Source: a virus
Length of the DNA stretch: 41,051 nt
Virus record (IMG/VR): IMGVR_UViG_3300003872_000017
Location: 1 to 41,051 of that record
Direction: 5' to 3' (one strand)
Positions 17,008 to 25,895 of this stretch are shown in pieces; positions within the stretch are counted from its first letter, which is position 1; the number at the start of each line of letters is the position of its first letter. Under the pieces are notes generated by a model that saw only the letters and a program-made list of their open reading frames with translations, searched no databases and was not told where the DNA came from. The position numbers and the translations under genes are program-made.

Positions 17008-17831
17008 CTTATAATATCAGCACTTCTAAGCGCACCTAATATATCATTTACCTTATCTTGAATAGCTTTAACCTCTGCTTGTGTTGGAGGGTCACTAATT
17101 GTTTGTGTTAAATTAGCTATAGCATCTTGGATAGGATTATCAGTAGTTGTACCACCTTCTGTAACTGTGCCACTAGCTGTACCAAAGTCTTTATTGAAAG
17201 CTGTATTTTTAGTAAATTTAGGTTCATAAGTATCTTCTGTATACTTAACACTAACTATTTGATTACTACCAGAAGTAAATGTTTCAGCTGCATTATAACT
17301 AACAATACCAGTATAATCACTAGAGCCATCTAGTTTAGAGTAAGTGTCTTCTATATACTTAACACTAACTATTTCATTGCTACCAGAAGTGAAATCCATT
17401 ACAGCATTGTAACCAACAATACCAGTATATTGTCTTGAACCATCTAATGTAGAATAAGTTAAACCTTCCTTAGTTAAATCCACTATACTTACTTGTAATG
17501 GTTGATATTTACTTTCAACAAATTTAATGTCGGGTATCTGATAGCTATTAGGTGTAAAATACACGTCACCTCCATAGCTAACTATTTTAGTATAATTTCT
17601 GGACCCGTCAATCATACTAAAGTTATCTGATTTTTCAGCTAGCTTAGCTATTGTAGTCTCTAAATACTTTAATCTATCAGCTACATCAGCTGGTACAACA
17701 AAGGCATTATTACCTCTGTTACCATATGATATATCTACTTGTTGGATTAGCTTATCTAAAAATCTTCTTAGTTGCATAGGGTCTGTAATATCTTGAGGTA
17801 ACGCCATAAATGTTGATTGCTTATCTACCAT
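17001..17831 (-). CDS. Tail protein with three internal repeats
   Basis: 276 residues. After a helical N-terminus (MQLRRFLDKLIQQVD) come three copies of a 36-residue unit at about 74-109, 129-164 and 167-202, each with the pattern DGSxxYTxIVxY then FTxxSxxI and KYxEDTY. The phrase KNTAFNKDFGT near 208 is common in phage tail fibres. The C-terminus is a helical segment. It overlaps the nozzle gene by 11 bp. A tail needle, plug or fibre subunit is likely; the exact part is unknown. Confidence 0.75.
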   Translation of the reverse strand: MVDKQSTFMALPQDITDPMQLRRFLDKLIQQVDISYGNRGNNAFVVPADVADRLKYLETTIAKLAEKSDNFSMIDGSRNYTKIVSYGGDVYFTPNSYQIPDIKFVESKYQPLQVSIVDLTKEGLTYSTLDGSRQYTGIVGYNAVMDFTSGSNEIVSVKYIEDTYSKLDGSSDYTGIVSYNAAETFTSGSNQIVSVKYTEDTYEPKFTKNTAFNKDFGTASGTVTEGGTTTDNPIQDAIANLTQTISDPPTQAEVKAIQDKVNDILGALRSADIISN

Positions 17832-20280
17832 TTGTCTGTCTTAAAAGAGGGTCAATTTCTATATCATATAATTTACCTGTACCACTATATTCAAACTTGA
17901 GATAATATGCTCTACTTAGTTGTGATGGTATTAATATCTCTTCTGTAGCTAATACAGTTGAAGATAATGTTTTGGTAGTAACTAAGTTACCTTGTAAATA
18001 AAACTTAAATGTAATATCGCCTTTGTAAGCTATAATAACATCTTTAAATAGTTTTACATTAGTTATACTAAAAGGTAAGTTACTACTTTCATAACCATTA
18101 ACAGTTTTATCTAGTTCTATAGCTATATTATTTATCTTAACTATCTCTTTAAAACTATCTGTATCATAATATTTGGTTGAGCTAGAAATAGTATTCTTAT
18201 CTAAAGTATTGTATGTAATAACATTTAGCTCACCTGTACCTTGAACTTCTAATTGTATACTATCACAGACAATGTTATTGAACTCTAGTATTTCTTTATT
18301 AGTTCTAGTTGCTGAACTTAAATGCTTAGTTATTGAACTATATACACCGTCTAAATTACAATGCATAGTTATATCAAGACTACCTACATAATCAACTTTG
18401 AAGTAAATTATCATATCTTTATTATCAGGTGAATTAACAAATATAGGACCTTTATAGTGCATATTCAAGTTATTTAGACTTGTAGCACTATATAACTTTT
18501 TATCTAAACTATAATATAGAGTATCCTCATAAACATAGAAATTATCTGCATCTTTAGCCACAGTTCTAAGTATATTACCAAATCTTGTATCAAACGCTAA
18601 TATAGAACCATTATTAGATATATAATATACATCATCATAAACTACAGCGTCCTTAACATTCTGTAGGTCTATCTTAGATAGTTTAGGTCTACTAAGTATT
18701 GAAATCTCACTACCACTAGATGCACATATACCATCAGTAGATGCCCATAACAAAGTATTTTTAGCAAAAGCTATAGATTTATGTTTTATACAACCTTGAT
18801 TAGCACTAAGCAAATACCTACTTAATGTAGCAGGGCTTGTACCAGTTACTATATAAGTAGCGTATTTAGTGAAGACTAGCAGTCCATTAGATACTACACC
18901 TAAGCCAGTTAATTTATCATTGAAATCTATAAAGTTAAATACACTCCAATTATTTACATAAGCTATATCACTGTAGTATAATTTATCATCTTTTACACCA
19001 AAGAATATAGCATTATGTTCAGTTAGATAATTTAAACCTATAGGAGCTGGTGCATTATTAAAACTATTTAGTACAGGTCTATCTATAACTAAATCATCAC
19101 CATTATTATCAGCTATATTACCAGTAACATTGCTAGCTTCTACGGCTAATTGCATAGAAGTTAAGTTACCACCTATTCTGTATACTCTTATTTTATCTAC
19201 TTGTGGGTCTGTAGAAGCTGTACAATTAATGAGAGCTACATCATCAGTAAATGATAAATTAGAACTATATTTACTAGGTTGAGACTCTGTGCCATCAGAA
19301 CTATTATAGTAAGTGTAGCAGTAACTATAAAGTCCATCCATATAAGTTATTTCTGGTAGTAGTTTATCTGTAGTTGTAAAGAAATCATCAGGTTCATCAA
19401 CTTTGAAATAGTCATCAGCTATCTTTCTATACACATATACAACACCAGAAGTTTTATCAGCTGAAAACTTAATGCTAATTGTTTTCTTACTAGCATCTAC
19501 AGTTAAACTGTTACTTAATTGTTTAGACCTTAGCCCATTATCATCAGCTTCATATTTAAATAAGTATTCAGTGCCTAGCTCAAAGCCAGTCTTTTCAACT
19601 AGTAAATCATTACCTGATATATCATAAGTATCATCATCTAATGAAGTGCCTGTTGTAGAACCTACTAATCTATACTCACTATTATATTCTCTATATACAT
19701 ATACTTTATTATCTACACCAGTTATAGAACTTATAGATATTGAGTTATCACCACTAGCAACTGTACCTGATTTACTAAATACTACAGAAGTAATACCATT
19801 AAGACTAGCTATATTAACAAACTTATAGTTATAAGTACCTTCTGGTAAGTTACCATTTGAGGCGCTATCTAAAGTAGCATCTGTAATATTATCTAGTGTA
19901 GTTGGTACAGGGTCATATATCTTAGTTATTACTGGTACATTAACTACTGTTACCTTAGGAGTGCCTGTTGGCTTATCTATACCTAAGTTATACCAGGTTA
20001 TACCATCTACTGATTTTTGCGGTCTACCTATACCATCTGAATAATATAGTTTCTCTTGAAATTTAATATAATCCTTATATGTGTCAGAACTAATCCAATT
20101 ATATTTAAAGTTAATAATATAAGTGCCTATAGCCGTATTTTCATCTGTACTATCTTTTATAGGTCTTAGTGCTTTACTTGTATTATCAACATTATCATAT
20201 ATTACAGCTTCATTTATAGCTATAAGTTGTGGTGCTAAACGAGTATTAAGTCCACCACTGAAATCATTTAGTTGTACCAT
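17821..20280 (-). CDS. Tail nozzle / hub protein
   Basis: 819 residues. The N-terminal phrase LNDFSGGLNTRLAPQL and the downstream beta-propeller-like repeats (GVKDDKLYYSDIAYVNNWSV, LLWASTDGICASSG, ISNNGSILAFDTRFGN) are typical of the nozzle class that includes T7 gp12 and P22 gp10. An Ig-like or fibronectin-like insertion may occupy about 140-330. It would form the distal end of the short tail, to which the tailspike and needle attach. It overlaps the lysozyme gene by 17 bp and precedes the repeat-containing tail protein. Confidence 0.82.
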   Translation of the reverse strand: MVQLNDFSGGLNTRLAPQLIAINEAVIYDNVDNTSKALRPIKDSTDENTAIGTYIINFKYNWISSDTYKDYIKFQEKLYYSDGIGRPQKSVDGITWYNLGIDKPTGTPKVTVVNVPVITKIYDPVPTTLDNITDATLDSASNGNLPEGTYNYKFVNIASLNGITSVVFSKSGTVASGDNSISISSITGVDNKVYVYREYNSEYRLVGSTTGTSLDDDTYDISGNDLLVEKTGFELGTEYLFKYEADDNGLRSKQLSNSLTVDASKKTISIKFSADKTSGVVYVYRKIADDYFKVDEPDDFFTTTDKLLPEITYMDGLYSYCYTYYNSSDGTESQPSKYSSNLSFTDDVALINCTASTDPQVDKIRVYRIGGNLTSMQLAVEASNVTGNIADNNGDDLVIDRPVLNSFNNAPAPIGLNYLTEHNAIFFGVKDDKLYYSDIAYVNNWSVFNFIDFNDKLTGLGVVSNGLLVFTKYATYIVTGTSPATLSRYLLSANQGCIKHKSIAFAKNTLLWASTDGICASSGSEISILSRPKLSKIDLQNVKDAVVYDDVYYISNNGSILAFDTRFGNILRTVAKDADNFYVYEDTLYYSLDKKLYSATSLNNLNMHYKGPIFVNSPDNKDMIIYFKVDYVGSLDITMHCNLDGVYSSITKHLSSATRTNKEILEFNNIVCDSIQLEVQGTGELNVITYNTLDKNTISSSTKYYDTDSFKEIVKINNIAIELDKTVNGYESSNLPFSITNVKLFKDVIIAYKGDITFKFYLQGNLVTTKTLSSTVLATEEILIPSQLSRAYYLKFEYSGTGKLYDIEIDPLLRQTNGR

Positions 20281-20680
20281 TACAAGTCCTTAGCATATTT
20301 GCGTCATATTTACATCTAGTAGGTAGCTGTTTACACCATAAGCTATTCTCAGCCTCTTTAGCAGCTTCTTTCCAATTACATATTTTAATAGCAGCAATCA
20401 TCTTTTTAAAGTTATTAAACCTATTATAACCTAAATTAAACATCATATCTGTTAGCGCCATTTGAGCTGTTGATGGTATGTCATCCCAATCTTTAAATAT
20501 CTCTCTTAAACCATTGATAGCTATTTTAATATCATCAGTTAGTAAAGTCTCAGCTATATGTAGACTAATACCATCATCAGATAAGTTGTGACCTACTCCA
20601 ATAGTTAATTTACCAGCAGTATCTTTATAAGGATATAACTTTATACCTTCGTGCTTTTTAATCAATTCTTTAGTTGTCAT
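20264..20680 (-). CDS. Lysozyme (endolysin, GH24)
   Basis: 138 residues with the T4/P22-type lysozyme motif: Glu11 (KKHEGIKLYPY), Asp20 (YKDTAGK) and Thr26 (LTIGVGHNL), the E-8aa-D-5aa-T catalytic triad. The helical lobe includes ALTDMMFNLGYNRFNNFKK. It degrades peptidoglycan after the holin opens the inner membrane; there is no signal peptide or SAR segment, so it should be holin-dependent. It overlaps genes on both sides and lies near the end of the lysis block. Confidence 0.95.
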   Translation of the reverse strand: MTTKELIKKHEGIKLYPYKDTAGKLTIGVGHNLSDDGISLHIAETLLTDDIKIAINGLREIFKDWDDIPSTAQMALTDMMFNLGYNRFNNFKKMIAAIKICNWKEAAKEAENSLWCKQLPTRCKYDANMLRTCNGTTK

Positions 20681-20867
20681 TTAATCTATCCTCTAATGCT
20701 TTTACTCTAGCTTCTAAACTAGCTACTTGCTGTGGGCAACCTAGCAAATCTTTTATCTTAGCTTGTTTAAATATATTGATAAGTTCTTGTATTCTTGAGT
20801 CTGTATAGTCAAGTTTATCATTAAACTTACTTAAACTCTGTTTTATTTCTAACATTTCATTTGACAT
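20670..20867 (-). CDS. Small coiled-coil protein in the lysis cassette
   Basis: 65 residues, almost entirely helical with heptad-like hydrophobics (MLEIKQSLSKFNDKLDYTDS at the start and LEARVKALEDRLN at the end). A single CPQQ lies in the middle and there is no membrane segment. It ends 11 bp inside the lysozyme gene. It may be a tail fibre chaperone or a lysis accessory; nothing in the sequence settles this. Confidence 0.7.
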   Translation of the reverse strand: MSNEMLEIKQSLSKFNDKLDYTDSRIQELINIFKQAKIKDLLGCPQQVASLEARVKALEDRLNDN

Positions 20868-20878
20868 ACTTTAATCCT

Positions 20879-21451
20879 CTATTTAATATCTTCTGGTCTA
20901 TATACTAACTTCATAAGTCTAGCTGTATCTTTAATATCTCTATTTAGCCTTGCTAAAGTCTTTACATCAGTTGAGTGTAAAGTATTTATAGAATTTACTA
21001 TATAAGTTCCAAATGTAATACTATAGGCTATCAATAGTCCTGTAACCCATTTAATTGTAAGTGGTGAAATATCTTTAGCTCTACTTTTATCTATATTTTC
21101 AATTTTAATTCTATGCTCTTCTGTAACTCCAACAAGTCTTAGTGTATCTTTAGTAAGAGCTTGAACATCTTTAGTGAGCAATCTAACACTGTTACAACCA
21201 TTATCACTCGCTTGTATAATAGCTATATTGTCTATACGCTTGTGTATTTGTTTGTTGCTTTCAACTATACTATCATCTCTACGTTTAAAGCTTTCTGCAA
21301 CTTCTTTATCTAGTAAAGCTAATCTATTGTTTACTAAGTCTTGGTTGTTTAATTTTTGTGATATATTGCTAAGTTCTTTTGTCAAGTCTTTTTGTGAGAT
21401 AGATAAGTTATTTATACTTACAACTATTTCTTCAATAGGTACATTATCCAT
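20879..21451 (-). CDS. Coiled-coil protein with one C-terminal transmembrane segment
   Basis: 190 residues. Residues 1-130 form a long charged coiled coil (KDLTKELSNISQKLNNQDL, HRIKIENIDKSRAKD). One hydrophobic span follows at about 133-155 (IKWVTGLLIAYSITFGTYIV), then a short basic tail. This resembles an enlarged XhlA-type lysis accessory. It lies directly between the spanin genes and lysozyme, so a role in holin/endolysin function is likely but unproven. Start ATG 21451 overlaps the end of the preceding small gene. Confidence 0.75.
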   Translation of the reverse strand: MDNVPIEEIVVSINNLSISQKDLTKELSNISQKLNNQDLVNNRLALLDKEVAESFKRRDDSIVESNKQIHKRIDNIAIIQASDNGCNSVRLLTKDVQALTKDTLRLVGVTEEHRIKIENIDKSRAKDISPLTIKWVTGLLIAYSITFGTYIVNSINTLHSTDVKTLARLNRDIKDTARLMKLVYRPEDIK

Positions 21452-21623
21452 CTGTAAACTTCTTATTATATTGTTTTATTTCCTCATTCAAATAAGAAAT
21501 AGCTTTATCTTTTTCAATACAAGCTTCTTTAAGCTCTTTGTAGTTCTTAATAAGCTCATTAAACTGCGTTAGAGGCAACATAACTGTAGAACCATGTATT
21601 TGTGTATCTAACTTACTTTGCAC
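21444..21623 (-). CDS. Small protein, 59 aa, GTG start (or 45 aa from ATG)
   Basis: A frame missed by longer-ORF searches. From GTG 21623, which follows AAGGTGGTTAAAG (a strong Shine-Dalgarno), it encodes 59 residues; an internal ATG at 21581 would give 45. The body is helical (LPLTQFNELIKNYKELKEAC, then IEKDKAISYLNEEIKQYNKK). It begins inside the 3' end of the Rz1-like gene and ends inside the next gene, filling what would otherwise be a 160-bp gap. Function unknown. Confidence 0.65.
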   Translation of the reverse strand: MQSKLDTQIHGSTVMLPLTQFNELIKNYKELKEACIEKDKAISYLNEEIKQYNKKFTDG

Positions 21624-21822
21624 CTTTAACCACCTTGTATTGAAGTTGTAATGGAGCTATAACAGTTTTATTGACATCATAAGTTTGTAATCTAGGACAT
21701 TTAGCTTTTACATACTCTGTCTTAACTATAATCTTAGGTTTATCACAACACGCATTAAATAGTGAGATTATGCACACCAACAGTATTACGAATGTCATCT
21801 TCCCTGTACTGTTTGACTTCAT
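21613..21822 (-). CDS. Outer-membrane spanin lipoprotein (Rz1-like)
   Basis: From ATG 21822 (AAAAAGGAT upstream) it encodes 69 residues: a short polar start, a hydrophobic signal FVILLVCIISLFNACC with a lipobox-like end (LFNAC), then a small periplasmic part containing KCPRLQTYD. An in-frame ATG at 21861 is possible but gives an unlikely basic extension. The 5' part is embedded in another frame of the Rz gene, the classic overlapping spanin arrangement. With Rz it would fuse inner and outer membranes at lysis, which implies a Gram-negative host. Confidence 0.85.
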   Translation of the reverse strand: MKSNSTGKMTFVILLVCIISLFNACCDKPKIIVKTEYVKAKCPRLQTYDVNKTVIAPLQLQYKVVKGAK

Positions 21823-22060
21823 TCTGTATATCCTTTTTCTTTTGTTTCTGAACTTCTTCAAATAAAGTATTTCTACTTGTAGTATTCATATCTTGAATGA
21901 CTGTTCTTAAGTTATTTGATTTAACTTTTTGAACTACTAATTTATCTTTTAGTTTATTAACTTTTTTATGTTGCTCATATACAGTATATTTAAAATAGCT
22001 ATATCCACTTGCTAACAATACAGCTAATAGGCTGAAAAATATTAATCGTATACTAAACAT
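21755..22060 (-). CDS. Inner-membrane spanin (Rz-like)
   Basis: 101 residues: one N-terminal membrane segment (LIFFSLLAVLLASGYSYF) followed by a periplasmic coiled coil rich in Lys, Gln and Glu (HKKVNKLKDKLVVQKVK, EEVQKQKKKDIQNEVKQ). This is the usual form of i-spanins. The Rz1-like gene overlaps its 3' part out of frame. It follows the holin gene by 1 bp. Confidence 0.87.
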   Translation of the reverse strand: MFSIRLIFFSLLAVLLASGYSYFKYTVYEQHKKVNKLKDKLVVQKVKSNNLRTVIQDMNTTSRNTLFEEVQKQKKKDIQNEVKQYREDDIRNTVGVHNLTI

Positions 22061-22061
22061 A

Positions 22062-22268
22062 TTAATCCTTTATAGGAGCTGTACTCCAATTTGTTTTAAC
22101 TATATAAGCTAACGCACCTAATATAGATGTATATATAGCACCAACACCTATATCACTCATACCTTTTACATCTGCTATAAAAGCAGGTTGTAAAATGTAC
22201 CAAGATAAATAACAGAAGAATACAATTACTGCATATCTACCAATAAGTTTTACATCTACTTTAGTCAT
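22062..22268 (-). CDS. Holin (two transmembrane segments)
   Basis: 68 residues with two membrane spans (about 9-30, YAVIVFFCYLSWYILQPAF, and about 41-58, GVGAIYTSILGALAYIVK), a polar loop between them and a short charged C-terminus. Small size and position directly before the spanin pair identify it as the likely holin that triggers lysis. It starts exactly at the end of the DUF1353 gene. Confidence 0.85.
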   Translation of the reverse strand: MTKVDVKLIGRYAVIVFFCYLSWYILQPAFIADVKGMSDIGVGAIYTSILGALAYIVKTNWSTAPIKD

Positions 22269-22675
22269 TATTTTACCGTTATATCTATAAGATAAGAGCT
22301 ATCTTTAGTACTCTTTTCCCAATGACTACTACCAAATAGTCTAACAGCTATATAAACTAAATTAGCTTTAATAGAATTATACCCAGCCTCTATAATCATT
22401 TTTCTTAACAATCCATCACATACTTTTCTAGGTAATACCATAGATGTATACAACCCATCGTGTATAACTGCACCATATACTACTGGCCCTTCAAATGGAC
22501 TTGATAAGACTACCCAAAATACTTTATGTATACTAGTGCCATCTGTTATGAAACCAGCTTTTACAGTAATATTATATACACTATTTTTATATGTATAGTC
22601 TTCAACAAGTTGCCTTTTTCTCTTAAGATATTCTAAGATTATATATCTTAGAATATCTTTATATAATTTATTCAT
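22268..22675 (-). CDS. DUF1353-family protein
   Basis: 135 residues with the family pattern: KAGFITDGTSIHKVFW in the middle and VYGAVIHDGLYTS with an invariant His-Asp pair. DUF1353 proteins are common next to phage lysis or tail genes but their activity is unknown; a peptidase-like or binding role has been suspected. The first 20 codons contain a perfect 15-bp inverted repeat (22625-22659) that would place a strong mRNA hairpin just after the start codon. Confidence 0.88.
   Translation of the reverse strand: MNKLYKDILRYIILEYLKRKRQLVEDYTYKNSVYNITVKAGFITDGTSIHKVFWVVLSSPFEGPVVYGAVIHDGLYTSMVLPRKVCDGLLRKMIIEAGYNSIKANLVYIAVRLFGSSHWEKSTKDSSYLIDITVK
22625..22659. promoter_or_regulatory. Perfect 15-bp hairpin inside the start of the DUF1353 gene
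   Basis: AAGATATTCTAAGAT (22625-22639) and its exact complement (22645-22659) flank a 5-base loop. It begins about 16 nt into the DUF1353 reading frame, at the entrance to the lysis block. No U-run follows on the minus strand, so it is unlikely to be a simple terminator. Translational delay or RNA processing is more plausible. Confidence 0.8.
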
Positions 22676-22677
22676 TG

Positions 22678-24414
22678 TTAGCTATCTATTACACCAAAAG
22701 CTTTCCAAGTACCTGGATTGCCTTTGTCTGTACATACCCAACCTACTTTACCTCCAGCAGCAGCATCAGAGTTAAACACAATATCACTTTCTGTATAATC
22801 TCCGGCAGTAGGTGCTTGCGATGCAAACTGAACACTTCCCATTCTGGCATAACTAAATCTAGTATTATATATATTACCATTGCCTGATTTATGAATATTA
22901 TCATACGCTGTCATATCTGCATCAGTAGCATTTATTAGTTTACCATTATTACTACCACGGTCAAACACAGAGTTCTTAATAGTTATTCTACCGGTTCCTG
23001 TTGAATAAACAAAGTCACAATCATTATTAGTTACCAATGGTGAACTTATCGAACAATTAAAGATATTTGTGTATACTTCACCTGCATTACTAATAGTTTT
23101 ATATCCTCCATTAAGCAGGTTGTAATTCTTAAAACCACAAGTCTCAAAATTTAGAGTTAAACCTACACTATTTGATTGTTGTATTACCGCACCACCGTAA
23201 TTTTTAAAGAAACAATTAGTAAAACTCATAATATCGGGAAAAACCCCTCCACTTATTATACAACCAGTATTAGTATTTGCAATAGAAGTTAAAGTACACC
23301 CAATGAAATTTATTCTATCTTGCCAATTATACATATCTATAGGATTAGTACATATATCCATATGGCAGTCTATAAAACTACAACTATTTAAACTACCAGG
23401 TATATCTGTTTTAGCGTATATACCTTTATTATATCCATAACAAAATAAACCCTTAAAATCTGTAAAATCTACTCTACCAAATCTATATGCAACACCATTA
23501 GCTGCTATATAGTTATAACATACCGTACCTAACTTTCTATTTGCCGAAACATTAAAATCTATATTCTTATTAAAATGTACAGTGTATACTTTCGGCACAT
23601 CTTTAATTTCATAAAAGTATATACCAGTGTTAAGAGGAGCACCTATAATATCATTAATCATCCAACCTGCTCCACTCGTCCATATACCATAAAAACTATT
23701 ATACAAATCAATATTTTGTATTTGACCATAATAACCTTGGCAAACAATAGTTACTGGGTACTCATTTATAGTATTTGGATTATAGTTATCAGGATAGTCA
23801 AAACCTATATTTTCAAATATACATCTATCTTGTAGACCAATAAAAGCATAATTTATAGCTGTAGCACTACTATAAGGAGAAGTTCCTTTTCTATCTTTAA
23901 CAATTAATCGAGTTGTAGCATATGAATATCCACTTATTTTTACATTTTGAGGTATTAAGCCTATTTTAGAATTACATAAATAACTACCCTCTGGTAAGTA
24001 AACATCTCTAAAGGCATTAAATACTGCTTTTAATATAGTAGTATCATCTTGCCCTGAACCATCATCATAATTATAATTACCTTTAACACCAAACCATTTG
24101 ACATTAACTGCACTATCATATTGTAATTCATATCTATCTAAACTATCAGTTACTATAATAGTACCACCGTTATCTTCACTATTATCACTATCAGTTCCCA
24201 TATATTTAAAGAAATGACTACCAAAAGCACCATCATTTTCTGTGTGATAACCAGTCACGTGAACATTGTTAGGTCTATCAGTTCTAGCTCTAAACTCAGC
24301 TATTGTTTTAGATGAAGCTACTATATCATTACCTTGTAAAGTAACATTCTTTGTACCATTACCAGGTTCTATTGTTGTTAATGCACCATTTGCATTAGGT
24401 AAAATTATACTCAT
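22678..24414 (-). CDS. Tailspike with right-handed beta-helix
   Basis: 578 residues. After an N-terminal linker, residues 90-170 show the pectate-lyase-like entry NVKWFGVKGNYNYDDGSGQD followed by VYLPEGSYLCNSKIGL, typical of phage tailspikes. Many short beta-helix rungs follow (FENIGFDY, SFIDCHMDI, NFIGCTLTS, FTNCFFKNYG). The C-terminal domain contains KVGWVCTDKGNPGTWKAFG, common at tailspike ends. It probably binds and cleaves a surface polysaccharide. It is encoded after the fibre-anchor gene and immediately before the lysis block. Confidence 0.9.
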   Translation of the reverse strand: MSIILPNANGALTTIEPGNGTKNVTLQGNDIVASSKTIAEFRARTDRPNNVHVTGYHTENDGAFGSHFFKYMGTDSDNSEDNGGTIIVTDSLDRYELQYDSAVNVKWFGVKGNYNYDDGSGQDDTTILKAVFNAFRDVYLPEGSYLCNSKIGLIPQNVKISGYSYATTRLIVKDRKGTSPYSSATAINYAFIGLQDRCIFENIGFDYPDNYNPNTINEYPVTIVCQGYYGQIQNIDLYNSFYGIWTSGAGWMINDIIGAPLNTGIYFYEIKDVPKVYTVHFNKNIDFNVSANRKLGTVCYNYIAANGVAYRFGRVDFTDFKGLFCYGYNKGIYAKTDIPGSLNSCSFIDCHMDICTNPIDMYNWQDRINFIGCTLTSIANTNTGCIISGGVFPDIMSFTNCFFKNYGGAVIQQSNSVGLTLNFETCGFKNYNLLNGGYKTISNAGEVYTNIFNCSISSPLVTNNDCDFVYSTGTGRITIKNSVFDRGSNNGKLINATDADMTAYDNIHKSGNGNIYNTRFSYARMGSVQFASQAPTAGDYTESDIVFNSDAAAGGKVGWVCTDKGNPGTWKAFGVIDS

Positions 24415-24424
24415 TCTTAATCCT

Positions 24425-24895
24425 TTAAATTATTTTCCAAGTTGAATTTGGACCTACTATAACATCTACATCAGGCGATATAGTTACAGGTCCATAAGAT
24501 ACATTATTTGTACCTACAGTTTTATCTAGTTTTCCAGTTGTAGCATCTCTACCATAAAGTGGAATAAATGTTCTACCATTAGGTGTATTATATCCTTCGC
24601 CAGTTCCACTAGGTATATAAGCTAGTGAAGTATTAAATATAGCGTCTACCTTAATTAATACAGGGGCTAAACTACTATTATTTACATCTACTACATCTCT
24701 ATGAAACTGTTGCAATATTGGAGCATTACTATTAGCTGCTTGCATATCAGTAATAGGTATTTTAGCTACTGTAGGTATATCTTCGCTTACAATAGAAACT
24801 ATAGCTACATCTTTACTAATACCAGCCACAGTAGCTATATTATTTACATTTTCTATATCATTTGCTATGACATTTATATTACTAACAAACCCCAT
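24425..24895 (-). CDS. Tail fibre/spike anchor-like protein
   Basis: 156 residues from ATG 24895, chosen because GGAGGT lies 8 bp upstream; ATG 24910 would sit on top of that site. The first 45 residues carry the repeating NINVIANDIENVNNIATVAG style common in N-terminal regions of phage tail fibres. The C-terminal half is beta-rich with PLYGRDATTGK. It likely joins the spike or fibre to the tail. It is followed 10 bp later by the tailspike gene. Confidence 0.75.
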   Translation of the reverse strand: MGFVSNINVIANDIENVNNIATVAGISKDVAIVSIVSEDIPTVAKIPITDMQAANSNAPILQQFHRDVVDVNNSSLAPVLIKVDAIFNTSLAYIPSGTGEGYNTPNGRTFIPLYGRDATTGKLDKTVGTNNVSYGPVTISPDVDVIVGPNSTWKII

Positions 24896-25157
24896 ACATT
24901 CTACCTCCATTATTTACTACTTTAGTATCTGCGATACCTATAGTACCTAGATATTCATCTAGTTTAATCATAGTGCCATCAGTAAGATTTTCCATACTAT
25001 CTAAATATTGCTTAAACAATGGTGACACTGTTAAAGTAAGTGTAGAATTTAAACTATTTAAAATCTCTTCTGGGAATACTAAGACATCATTATCACTATC
25101 ATAACATACAGACTTCTTTAAACTACGATTATCTGTTTCATACATATTAACTATCAT
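24882..25157 (-). CDS. Hypothetical structural-operon protein, 91 aa
   Basis: A 91-residue protein between the adaptor and the fibre anchor. It mixes beta-strands and short helices (SVCYDSDNDVLVFPEEIL, TLTLTVSPLFKQYLD), with no motif I recognise. The start overlaps the adaptor stop by 4 bp and its end carries the ribosome binding site of the next gene, so it is tightly coupled to virion genes. A small tail-assembly component is likely. Confidence 0.75.
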   Translation of the reverse strand: MIVNMYETDNRSLKKSVCYDSDNDVLVFPEEILNSLNSTLTLTVSPLFKQYLDSMENLTDGTMIKLDEYLGTIGIADTKVVNNGGRMYGVC

Positions 25158-25819
25158 TCAAAACTCCTATATACTGTAGTATATAAATTATTATCTGTTA
25201 AGTCTTTAGAAGCTTGAAGTGTTATCTCTTTCATCCAGTTGTTATACATAGCTAGTTCTTCATTACCAACTAATCTATTTTGTGTGTCCATATCATCTCT
25301 AAGACACATACCTATTACATATCTAGTTATCATAGTGTCATAAAGCTCTTCTAACTCTAAATCATCATCTATTGATGTTATAGTATCAGGCATTTTAACA
25401 TAATAAATTCTAATGTAAATATCATCATTAGTATCTACAGTTATAGGCGCTTTAGGCGTAGGTGATAATCTAATTATTTGTCTGTTAAGGTTATCTGTGC
25501 TTAAATACTGTGGTATACCTTCAATAGTAGTCCAGTCAATACCTAACATAAAATCTAATTTATCACTACCCACTATTTCTAGTTTAGATTTATTATATAA
25601 AGCTCTAGTTAATAATATATAGTTATCAGGTAATAAATAATTAGACTGTCCAGCTTTAGCAGCTATACTAACAGATGTTTTAAGGAGTTTAGCACTAACA
25701 CAGATAGCTTTCTGACATTCATCAACTAATCTAACTAGTCTTGCATCCGACCAGCGTTCTTTATCTGGGTCTGCTAATGTATCCCTAGCTCGTATAAGTA
25801 TTTCTGTAATTCTACTCAT
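25154..25819 (-). CDS. Head-tail adaptor protein (P22 gp4 / T7 gp11 type)
   Basis: 221 residues. The N-terminal helix pair (MSRITEILIRARDTLADPDK, then ARLVRLVDECQKAICVSAK), the LPDNYILL loop and the C-terminal helices (LYDTMITRYVIGMCLRDDMD) match the usual layout of podovirus tail adaptor proteins that ring the portal. It follows two hairpins after the decoration-like gene and has AAGGATATAAG upstream of its ATG. Confidence 0.82.
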   Translation of the reverse strand: MSRITEILIRARDTLADPDKERWSDARLVRLVDECQKAICVSAKLLKTSVSIAAKAGQSNYLLPDNYILLTRALYNKSKLEIVGSDKLDFMLGIDWTTIEGIPQYLSTDNLNRQIIRLSPTPKAPITVDTNDDIYIRIYYVKMPDTITSIDDDLELEELYDTMITRYVIGMCLRDDMDTQNRLVGNEELAMYNNWMKEITLQASKDLTDNNLYTTVYRSFE

Positions 25820-25837
25820 CTTATATCCTTAATAAGA

Positions 25838-25884
25838 CCCTCAAAGAGGAGGGCTCTATAAAGACACCCTCCGTAAGAGGAGTC
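25838..25884 (-). promoter_or_regulatory. Pair of GC-rich hairpins between head and tail genes
   Basis: Two short hairpins lie in the 76-bp gap before the adaptor gene: CCCTC/GAGGG (25838-25853) and CCTC/GAGG within GACACCCTCCGTAAGAGG (25863-25884). Both share the same arms, suggesting duplication. No long U-run follows, so they may partly attenuate or mark an RNA-processing point that sets head protein above tail protein levels. Confidence 0.55.
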
Positions 25885-25895
25885 AAACCAACTTG

